A stretch of 7,917 nucleotides of DNA from Verrucomicrobiota bacterium (GTDB lineage: Bacteria; Verrucomicrobiota; Verrucomicrobiia; Verrucomicrobiales; Akkermansiaceae): positions 1 to 7,917 of the forward strand of contig JAPLUJ010000435.1 in assembly GCA_026397695.1 (NCBI GenBank), read 5' to 3'. Within the stretch, counting starts at the first letter, position 1. Every line of letters starts with the position of its first letter. A model generated the notes under the pieces. The model was not told the DNA's origin. It saw nothing but the letters and a program-made list of their open reading frames with translations, and searched no databases. The position numbers were made by a program, and so were the translations under genes. This document shows, in pieces, positions 1-5,455 of the stretch.

Positions 1-177
1 ATCGTCGCTATTTTGCTAGATTGCCACGCTCTCATCGGGTTTCAGGTCCGCTATCATCGTAGTTTCGGCGCTTGATGATGACGACGCCGGAAGTTATCAG
101 ACGCCTTGGGGCTTTGTCCTCGTTCCTCTCGGACCATGCGGGGTGTCATTTTCTCCGCCGAAAATGAAGTTGACGAG

Positions 178-190
178 CGCCCTTCGGGCG
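178..190. repeat. Short GC hairpin, REP-like
   Basis: CGCCC (178-182) pairs with GGGCG (186-190) around a TTC loop, a perfect 5-bp GC stem. It lies in a region of transposon debris and is not followed by a T-run, so it is unlikely to be an intrinsic terminator. It could belong to a dispersed repeat covering roughly 150-270, but copy number cannot be judged from one window. Confidence 0.4.
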
Positions 191-279
191 TGGCGTTGCC
201 CCAAAGCCCGGGATTTTGTGAGGCATGGCAGAGGACTCAAAATGCCGCGCCCATGACGTTGCAGGGGGCAGTTTGGCAT

Positions 280-299
280 GCGGCCTGCGTCGAGGCCGC
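280..299. repeat. REP-like palindrome, 7-bp stem
   Basis: GCGGCCT (280-286) is perfectly complementary to AGGCCGC (293-299) with a 6-nt loop between. A compact GC-rich palindrome is typical of repetitive extragenic palindromes. It lies immediately upstream of the probable REP-associated transposase tail (302-490), the kind of neighbour such elements usually have. There is no T-run after it. The structure is plain in the sequence; membership of a REP family is inference. Confidence 0.5.
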
Positions 300-301
300 G
301 C

Positions 302-490
302 TACCTTCACGCAACACAATCCGACGCCCTCGACAATGACAACGGCTGGATCGCGACGAGGCTTGTGATGGGCCATCCTGGCTCTGTCAGCCGCTTGCTT
401 GGTTCTTGCCGGGAATCCGGCGAGTTGGCATCCATCTTCAATCATCTGGCAAAGGCACTCGATGAAGCATCAAAGGAGAACCAAATGTGA
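302..490 (+). pseudogene. Probable C-terminal remnant of a REP-associated (Y1) transposase
   Basis: The frame ending at the TGA at 488-490 reads GWIATRLVMGHPGSVSRLL from 344. This resembles the helix-turn-helix-like tail (pattern WIAxRLxMGxxxxVSRLL) that I associate with C-terminal extensions of REP-associated tyrosine transposases in Verrucomicrobia and Planctomycetes. It is followed by a charged helical end. None of the catalytic part is present: no HUH motif or catalytic tyrosine can be found in any frame upstream, and the frame runs back into the palindrome at 280-299. I infer a decayed or truncated copy. The tail could instead come from another small DNA-binding protein, since recognition rests on one short motif. 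Confidence 0.35.
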
Positions 491-699
491 ACACGCGAGG
501 CCTGGTTCCATCGCGTTCCTGCTGCACCGTGTCGGGCCAGAAGGGCCAGAACTCGCGCACCACCGTGGCGATTGAGCACCTCTGGCGGCATTCAGGAACA
601 GGATGCTGCCTGCGAAGTTGCGCTTGAACTGACGAATCTTCCGACATCCCGTCTGGACAAAACAAGGATGCCTCGTAGCATCGCTCCTACCAGCACACC

Positions 700-1719
700 A
701 TGGAATCCACCCTCGTCCACACCCAGCAGCTTCCACCCGATGACGTCGCCGCCATCGATGAACTCGGCAAAACCTATCAGGAATTTCGCGCCGAGCTCGG
801 GAAAATCATCATTGGTCAGGATCAAGTCATCGAACGGCTGGCGATTTGTTTGTTTGCCCGCGGTCACGCCCTGCTGATGGGGGTTCCCGGTCTGGCCAAG
901 ACCTTGCTGGTGTCCTCGGTGGCCCAAACCTTCGATCTTTCCTTCAACCGCATCCAGTTCACCCCCGATCTCATGCCGGCCGACATCACCGGCACCGACA
1001 TCATCCAGGAATCCGGCGTGGGCGGCCGGCGCCAGTTCGAATTCATCAAGGGTCCGGTGTTTGCCAACATCGTGCTGGCCGATGAAATCAACCGCGCCCC
1101 GGCCAAGACCCAGTCCGCGATGTTAGAGGCCATGCAGGAAAACAAGGTCACGGTTCTCGGCCATACCTACACGCTCCACCCCCCATTTTTCGTGCTCGCC
1201 ACCCAGAACCCGATCGAGCAAGAAGGCACCTATCCACTGCCCGAAGCCCAACTCGACCGCTTCATGTTCCTCATCGAAGTCGACTATCCGTCCGCAGAGG
1301 AAGAAAAACGCATCGCCCGCGAAACCACCGGCTCCGCCAGTCAAGCCCTCAACCACCTGCTCGACGGCCAAAAGGTCATCGCCTTCCAACAGTTAGTGCG
1401 CCGCGTCCCGGTTCCCGAGCATCTTTATGAATACGCCGTGAAGCTGGTGCGCATGACCCGCCCCGGCCAACCGGAGTCACCGCAGTGGATCAAGGACACC
1501 GTCGGCTGGGGTGCCGGTCCGCGGGCTGTCCAATACCTCATCCTCGGCGCGAAATCCCGCGCCGCCCTGCGCGGTGCCTACATGGCCTCGCTCGAAGACC
1601 TCGAAGCCGTCGCATCCTCCGTGCTCGTCCACCGCGTCATCACCAACTTCTCCGCCGAATCCCAAGGCATGACCTCCAAAAAAATCGTCGAAAGGCTCAT
1701 TCAGGAAATGCGCGATTGA
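700..1719 (+). CDS. MoxR-family AAA+ ATPase
   Basis: This is a 339-residue cytosolic AAA+ ATPase of the MoxR group. These proteins act as chaperone-like machines, usually together with VWA-domain proteins encoded next to them. Visible motifs in order are Walker A GVPGLAKT (residues 61-68), Walker B with IVLADEIN (124-131), sensor 1 ATQNP (157-161), the LDRFMF segment (175-180) and sensor 2 in WGAGPRAVQYL (270-280). Length is normal for the family. The ATG at 700 gives the expected short leader before the GQDQVIERL segment; no good Shine-Dalgarno lies before it. DUF58 and two membrane VWA genes follow, the usual Bat-type arrangement. Its TGA (1717-1719) overlaps the first bases of the inverted repeat of the inserted element. 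The substrate cannot be told from sequence. Confidence 0.95.
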   Translation: MESTLVHTQQLPPDDVAAIDELGKTYQEFRAELGKIIIGQDQVIERLAICLFARGHALLMGVPGLAKTLLVSSVAQTFDLSFNRIQFTPDLMPADITGTDIIQESGVGGRRQFEFIKGPVFANIVLADEINRAPAKTQSAMLEAMQENKVTVLGHTYTLHPPFFVLATQNPIEQEGTYPLPEAQLDRFMFLIEVDYPSAEEEKRIARETTGSASQALNHLLDGQKVIAFQQLVRRVPVPEHLYEYAVKLVRMTRPGQPESPQWIKDTVGWGAGPRAVQYLILGAKSRAALRGAYMASLEDLEAVASSVLVHRVITNFSAESQGMTSKKIVERLIQEMRD

Positions 1720-1741
1720 GAGACCAGAGACCAGAGACCAG
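1718..1741 (+). repeat. Left arm of the inverted repeat (GAGACCA-type 7-nt repeats)
   Basis: Three tandem copies of a 7-nt unit, AGAGACC, overlap the last two bases of the moxR stop codon. The arm is purine-rich and pairs with 2179-2202. A 15-nt part of it with the bases just after (1731-1745, CCAGAGACCAGAAAT) recurs exactly at 3122-3136 downstream of the DUF58 gene. Confidence 0.85.
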
Positions 1742-1755
1742 AAATAGAGAAGAAG

Positions 1756-2124
1756 ATGAGATCACATAACTTTGAAAATCTTGATGTCTGGAAGCGCGGA
1801 TGCCGCTTGGCGGTCAACGTATGCGTTGCGTCGCACGCGTCAAAAGAGTTCGCGTTGAAAGACCAGATTGTCAGATCGTCGATTTCCATTCCTTCAAACA
1901 TCGCCGAAGGTGCGGAGCGATCCTCCGACGCCGATTTCTCCCGTTTCCTCGGTTACAGCAAGGGTTCATGCGGCGAGCTGCGCACCCAACTCATGATTCA
2001 CCACGAGGTTTGTCGCGAACTGGGCATCCAACCATTTGAAGGAACCTCCGAAATGGTCGAAGAAACTCGCGAGATTTCCAAGATGCTGGGAGCGTTCATC
2101 GAAAAACTTGCCTCAACAACCTAA
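1756..2124 (+). CDS. Four-helix-bundle protein, 23S rRNA intervening-sequence (S23) family
   Basis: This 122-residue all-helical protein belongs to the four helix bundle / 23S rRNA IVS-encoded family. The signature is clear: LDVWK near the N-terminus (residues 9-13), DQIVRSSISIPSNIAEG (36-52) and the FSRFLGYSKGSCGELRTQL helix (61-79). Length is typical of the family. Its biochemical role is not established; relatives are encoded within 23S rRNA intervening sequences and related Avd proteins act with diversity-generating retroelements, but no reverse transcriptase or template/variable repeats are seen here. The ATG at 1756 has a purine-rich AGAGAAGA stretch just upstream as a plausible ribosome binding site. 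Both the start codon and that site lie in the extended left arm, so folding of the stem could limit its translation. Confidence 0.9.
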   Translation: MRSHNFENLDVWKRGCRLAVNVCVASHASKEFALKDQIVRSSISIPSNIAEGAERSSDADFSRFLGYSKGSCGELRTQLMIHHEVCRELGIQPFEGTSEMVEETREISKMLGAFIEKLASTT

Positions 2125-2150
2125 CCATCGCTCCAACCAATCAGACTCCT

Positions 2151-2202
2151 GATCTCTTCCTTCTTTTCTCTCTTTTCTCTGGTCTCTGGTCTCTGGTTTC
2201 TC
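2151..2202 (+). repeat. Right arm of the inverted repeat, polypyrimidine tract
   Basis: This is a strongly pyrimidine-biased 52-nt stretch made largely of CTCTGGT and CTTTT-type units. The last 24 nt (2179-2202) pair with the left arm 1718-1741, and the earlier part pairs imperfectly with 1742-1763. It ends 2 nt before the DUF58 ATG at 2205, so it occupies the place where a ribosome binding site would be expected. No Shine-Dalgarno remains for that gene. Confidence 0.85.
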
Positions 2203-2204
2203 AA

Positions 2205-3095
2205 ATGCACTCTTTTCTCGACAACGCCCTGCTTTCCCGCCTCGCCGCGCTGCCCATCGAGTCGCGCGTGCCGATGTTAGGCAACGTCGTCGGCAAACAC
2301 CGCTCGCCCCACCGCGGCTCGTCCGTCGAATTCGCCGAATACCGGAAATATGTGCCGGGCGACGATACCCGCCGCCTCGATTGGAAGGCGTTCGCCCGCT
2401 CGGATCGCTTCTTCATCAAGGAATTCGAGGCCGATACCAACCTCCGCGCCTACTTCGTCGTCGATGCCTCAGGCTCCATGAAATTCACCGGCAAGGGCGA
2501 GGCAAAAATCCAATTCGCCCGCCGCATCGCCGCATCGCTCGCCTACCTGCTCGTCAACCAGGGCGACGCCGCAGGGCTTTCCATCTGCACCGACAAACTC
2601 CATCTTGAAGTGCCGCCGAGTCGCCGTGCCGCCCACCTCGAACGGTTCTTCGCAACCCTCGGCAAACTCGAACCCGCCGGCGCAACCGGACTGATAGACG
2701 CGCTCCACACCATCGCGGAAAAAATCGGCCGGCGCGCGTTTGTCGTGATTCTATCGGATTTGTTCACGGACCCGGCGGTCTTCGGCGACGTGCTCCAACA
2801 CCTCCGCTACCGCAAGCACGACATCTCGGTGTTCCACCTGATGGATCCGCAGGAAATCGCCTTCGAGTTCGAGCGCCCGCACCGCTTCGTGGACCTCGAG
2901 GACGGCACTTCCCTCGTCGCCGAACCCAACCTCATCGCCGACGAATACAAAACCGCGCTGCGTGACTTCCTCACCGCGGTGCGCGCCAAATGCCACGACG
3001 CCTCCGCCGACTATCAACTCGTCACCACCGATACACCCCTGGAACCACTCCTGCGCGAATTTCTGACCGCGCGATTGCCAAAGTCGAAGCACTAA
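2205..3095 (+). CDS. DUF58 protein with VWA-type MIDAS motif
   Basis: The product is a 296-residue soluble DUF58 protein, the usual partner of MoxR ATPases. The family hallmark region lies at residues 38-60, with VEFAEYRKYVPGDD and RRLDW, followed by FIKEFEADT. A MIDAS-like metal site DASGS is at 87-91, with further candidate metal-site segments GATG (159-162) and SDLFTD (184-189), consistent with a von Willebrand factor A fold. There is no membrane segment or signal peptide, so it should act in the cytosol or at the inner membrane face. The start at 2205 gives the normal N-terminus LLSRLAALP, but the inserted element ends 2 nt before it. Translation may once have been coupled to moxR. The exact role is unknown; by family it links the AAA+ ATPase to the membrane VWA proteins downstream. 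Confidence 0.93.
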   Translation: MHSFLDNALLSRLAALPIESRVPMLGNVVGKHRSPHRGSSVEFAEYRKYVPGDDTRRLDWKAFARSDRFFIKEFEADTNLRAYFVVDASGSMKFTGKGEAKIQFARRIAASLAYLLVNQGDAAGLSICTDKLHLEVPPSRRAAHLERFFATLGKLEPAGATGLIDALHTIAEKIGRRAFVVILSDLFTDPAVFGDVLQHLRYRKHDISVFHLMDPQEIAFEFERPHRFVDLEDGTSLVAEPNLIADEYKTALRDFLTAVRAKCHDASADYQLVTTDTPLEPLLREFLTARLPKSKH

Positions 3096-3110
3096 TGAGG
3101 CTCCGCCTCA
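3096..3110. repeat. Perfect 6-bp hairpin directly after the DUF58 stop
   Basis: TGAGGC (3096-3101) and GCCTCA (3105-3110) form a perfect stem with a TCC loop, starting one base after the TAA of the DUF58 gene. No T-run follows, so a rho-independent terminator is unlikely. It may stabilise the 3' end of the moxR-DUF58 transcript or be a dispersed palindrome marking the edge of the inserted ATPase cassette. Confidence 0.5.
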
Positions 3111-3190
3111 GACCCCAGAATCCAGAGACCAGAAATCAGACTGAAAACTTGACCTAACTACAACATATTTGCGCCTTCCAGGATTCTGGG
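3111..3190. repeat. Degenerate GAGACCA-type repeat with inverted ends
   Basis: The stretch begins with CCAGA-type repeats including the 15-mer 3122-3136 shared with the IVS-like element. CCCAGAATCC (3114-3123) is the exact inverse complement of GGATTCTGGG (3181-3190). It therefore looks like a small solo relative of the element at 1718-2202, without an ORF, or the edge of the inserted block. The rest of the gap up to 3240 shows no gene and no convincing promoter. Confidence 0.45.
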
Positions 3191-3240
3191 ATTAAAGCAC
3201 ATCCTTAAGCTAATGGTTTGCATTCCAGCCCTTCGCCTCC

Positions 3241-5169
3241 ATGATCAAAAAACTTACGATCAAAAATTTCAAGTCGGTTGAAAATCAGACCTACGAGTTC
3301 TCGGATTTTGACTTGCTGGTTGGCACCAATAACTCGGGCAAAAGCACGATTTTACAGGCGGTCGCCATCTGGGGTTTCTGTGTTGAAGTCTTTCGTCAAT
3401 CGGAGCGCAGCGGGACGACAGGCACCCGTGTATTACTTCCGAACTTCACCGCGCTTCCCCTTCCTGAGTTTAACCTGCTCTGGCATGAACGCACCGAACG
3501 AAAAGGCATCAAGACCGAAAAAGATGGTAAAACCGTCAATGCCACCGAACGAATTGAAATCGAAATCAGCGTGGAGTGGGATGACCACAACGAAATCCGC
3601 AGAGAATTCGCGGTCAATCTCAGATATGAGACACCACAGTCGGTTTATGCCATTCCCAAGCCAAGCTGGGAAGCATTTCGAGCGCTCGAGCAGGCTGACC
3701 AACTTCTAAAGGTGGTGTATGTCCCCCCATTTTCAGGGTTGGAGACATCGGAAAAATGGCAGGATACCGGAGTGATCCGTGAGGAAGTGGGGAAAGCCCA
3801 GCCCGGACGGGTGCTGCGCAATCTTCTGCTCCGCGTGTGGAAGCATCAAGAGACCAATGGCCAGACGACGGACCAGTCCCATCCCGTAAACCTCACTGAT
3901 TGGAGGGAACTCACCAACGTGGTTTCACGTTGGTTCAAGGTGGACTTGTCCGAGCCTCAATACCCCGATGGTGCCACTCGCATTATTTGCGAATACAAGC
4001 AGGCGTCCAGACATGGTGCGGAAGCCCCCCCATCAAAGACCAAGGGGAAATCCAATCCATTGCGAAAATATGATCTCATCAGCGGCGGCAGCGGATTCCA
4101 ACAAACGTTGATTCTCTTGGCATTTTTCTATGGCTTCCAGCCAGATGTCATCCTCATGGATGAACCGGATGCCCACCTCCACGTATCCCTGCAAAAAGAG
4201 GTTCTCGAATATTTTCAGAAAATGGGGAGCGAAAGAAGAGTTCAGTTCATTGTGGCCACCCACTCACGGGATTTCATCAATCAAGTGACACCCAACCAAA
4301 TCCTTTCACTTCAAGATGGACGGCCCAGCAGACTGAGTTTAAGTTACGAGGTGCATGACGCCCTTGACCAACTCGGGGCGCTTGATAATACCCAACTCGG
4401 CACTCTGTCGGCATTCAGGCGCTTGCTTCTCGTCGAAAATGAAAGTGACTGGAAACTACTATCCATCTTCCTAACCACAATCCTTGGGCCGGACATCGCC
4501 AGCCGTGTGCAGCGTCGGCTCGCTGTTTGTTATGCTCATGGGAGCGTTTGGAAATATGATGTTGAAAACCTGCGAGTTCAACTCCACAGGATGCTCAAAC
4601 TACAAGGCGACACACTGAAAATCCTTGCCATTTCGGATCGTGATTATTACCCGGACCCCCGCGAGTTCAACCGGAAAAAAACCAAGGACCATGTGCAATT
4701 CCATATGTGGGAACGCGTGGAAATCGAGAATTACCTCTTGGTTCCCGACGCGGCCGTCCGCCTCCTACGACAAGGGACCTCCTCACTGGATCTGCAGGAA
4801 CCCGCCATCCGGAAGGAGTTCGAGCGGCTTCTTCATGCGAAGGAAGGGAAAGATTCCGCACATGACAAGGCGATCAAGACACACACCGAATTTTCTCGGA
4901 AAAACAGCCTTGGCTGGGACCCATCCACTTGCTCGCAAAAAGCCCGGGCCATGATCGAATCATCATGGTCCGATGGGACCGTATTTGCCGACGCCAAGGA
5001 ATTCGTCCTGCCCGGCATCAAACGCTGGCTGCAGAACTCCGGCCTCCCCGAGTTCGCCGATCAAAAATTGGCGCGTGAAATCAAGCGCGAGGAATTACCC
5101 CGTGAATTGCACGATGTTTGCCTACGCCTTGCCATCTTCACCGGAGCCTCGGACAATCCTGAAGCATGA
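3241..5169 (+). CDS. OLD-like AAA ATPase with TOPRIM-like C-terminal half
   Basis: This 642-residue protein has an SMC/ABC-like ATPase half: LTIKNFKSVENQ at the N-terminus, Walker A GTNNSGKST (28-36), signature ISGGSGFQQ (280-288), Walker B VILMDEPDAHLH (303-314) and ATHS (339-342). The second half resembles an OLD-type TOPRIM nuclease: acidic VENESD (398-403), DRD (466-468) and ERVEIENYLL (491-500). Such proteins are often anti-phage or plasmid-defence nucleases; that role here is inferred. The TOPRIM match is partial, so it may be an ATPase with a modified nuclease centre. It sits between core Bat genes, is visibly more AT-rich and uses TTA codons in other contexts, all suggesting acquisition. 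Its stop overlaps the next start as ATGA. No strong ribosome binding site precedes the ATG. Confidence 0.85.
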   Translation: MIKKLTIKNFKSVENQTYEFSDFDLLVGTNNSGKSTILQAVAIWGFCVEVFRQSERSGTTGTRVLLPNFTALPLPEFNLLWHERTERKGIKTEKDGKTVNATERIEIEISVEWDDHNEIRREFAVNLRYETPQSVYAIPKPSWEAFRALEQADQLLKVVYVPPFSGLETSEKWQDTGVIREEVGKAQPGRVLRNLLLRVWKHQETNGQTTDQSHPVNLTDWRELTNVVSRWFKVDLSEPQYPDGATRIICEYKQASRHGAEAPPSKTKGKSNPLRKYDLISGGSGFQQTLILLAFFYGFQPDVILMDEPDAHLHVSLQKEVLEYFQKMGSERRVQFIVATHSRDFINQVTPNQILSLQDGRPSRLSLSYEVHDALDQLGALDNTQLGTLSAFRRLLLVENESDWKLLSIFLTTILGPDIASRVQRRLAVCYAHGSVWKYDVENLRVQLHRMLKLQGDTLKILAISDRDYYPDPREFNRKKTKDHVQFHMWERVEIENYLLVPDAAVRLLRQGTSSLDLQEPAIRKEFERLLHAKEGKDSAHDKAIKTHTEFSRKNSLGWDPSTCSQKARAMIESSWSDGTVFADAKEFVLPGIKRWLQNSGLPEFADQKLAREIKREELPRELHDVCLRLAIFTGASDNPEA

Positions 5170-5339
5170 GCCACAAACAAAAACTCGAACTCACCTGGAT
5201 CGGCAAGGACCAGCGCCCTCGGCTGGAACCGCGCATCCTCATCGAGGAGCCAGACAAGTCCTACCACCGCTCACACCGCAACCGTAGGCGGGAAACCTCG
5301 GACCTACCTACTTATCCCGGACAGCGCCATCGCACCTAA
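5166..5339 (+). pseudogene. N-terminal fragment of a type III restriction-modification methyltransferase (Mod)
   Basis: An ATG overlapping the ATPase stop (ATGA) opens a 57-codon frame. Its first ~34 residues, with LELTWIGK and LEPRILIEEPDKSYH, look like the N-terminus of type III Mod (site-specific adenine DNA methyltransferases of several hundred residues). After KSYH the reading turns into arginine-rich sequence and stops at 5337-5339. The expected FGDN-type and DPPY-type methyltransferase motifs are absent. I infer that a Mod gene was once translationally coupled to the ATPase gene and that nearly all of it was deleted when the sequence was joined to the batA upstream region. Identification rests on memory of the family N-terminus. 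Confidence 0.6.
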
Positions 5340-5455
5340 CATGACACTCGTGGGTTTGGCGCTGAAATACTCCACATGGCCGACGAACTCGCCCGCACAC
5401 CATATAAAGGTTGTTCTCTCTGCCTCTTCGTATAGAATCTAGTGCTTCCACTCTC
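5340..5455. other. Junction between the defence remnant and the BatA-like gene
   Basis: No gene is recognised here. Two frames stay open: one continues in the ATPase frame from 5170 to the TAG at 5440-5442 (ending YLLIPDSAIAPNMTLVGLALKYSTW and onward), and one ends in MADELARTPYKG before a stop near 5433. Either may be the leftover tail of a deleted gene. I see no convincing promoter or ribosome binding site for the gene that follows. Confidence 0.35.

Larger units (their letters stand above)
1..699. other. Gene-poor region with transposon and repeat debris
   Basis: I find no intact gene upstream of the moxR start. Open frames here are short, overlap on both strands and show no family signature. 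What can be supported is two strong hairpins (178-190 and 280-299) and a probable transposase tail ending at 490. The part from 491 to 699 shows nothing recognisable, and I see no convincing promoter or ribosome binding site for the gene at 700. The mixture suggests a decayed mobile-element zone next to the operon. Confidence 0.6.
1718..2202 (+). mobile_element. IVS-like element: four-helix-bundle gene inside a long inverted repeat
   Basis: This 485-nt unit sits exactly between the moxR stop and the DUF58 start. Its left arm 1718-1741 and right arm 2179-2202 are complementary over 24 bp with a single G:U pair (1722 with 2198). Pairing continues imperfectly inward, with about 6 nt of bulges on the right side, to GAGATC (1758-1763) against GATCTC (2151-2156). 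Size, protein content and stem architecture match intervening sequences of 23S rRNA genes in Leptospira, Coxiella and others, where RNase III cuts the stem. Here the unit lies between two protein genes. Mobility is inferred: no transposase is encoded and I cannot define a target duplication. Without it, moxR and the DUF58 gene would be almost abutting. Confidence 0.6.

Noticed and set aside
146..445. Minus-strand 99-codon frame in the upstream region
   Set aside because: Overlapping frames of similar length occur on both strands, its composition is arginine-rich and it spans two palindromes; no protein family is recognised.
1718..2202. Diversity-generating retroelement suggested by the Avd-like four-helix-bundle protein
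   Set aside because: There is no reverse transcriptase and no template/variable repeat pair; the signature and inverted arms fit the IVS family better.
2751..3092. Minus-strand open frame of 113 codons opposite DUF58
   Set aside because: It is a shadow of a clear DUF58 gene, with valine/glutamate-rich antisense composition and no recognisable domain.
3096..3110. Rho-independent terminator after DUF58
   Set aside because: The hairpin has only 6 bp and no T-run follows it.
3150..3200. Sigma-70-type promoter for the ATPase gene (TTGACC near 3150)
   Set aside because: No acceptable -10 box lies at the right distance; the nearest AT-rich words are 11 nt away or match poorly.
5411..5455. TTG at 5411 as the start of the BatA-like gene
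   Set aside because: The extra 15 residues do not resemble the family N-terminus, while GTG at 5456 gives the expected FLSPMFLW start; not excluded.
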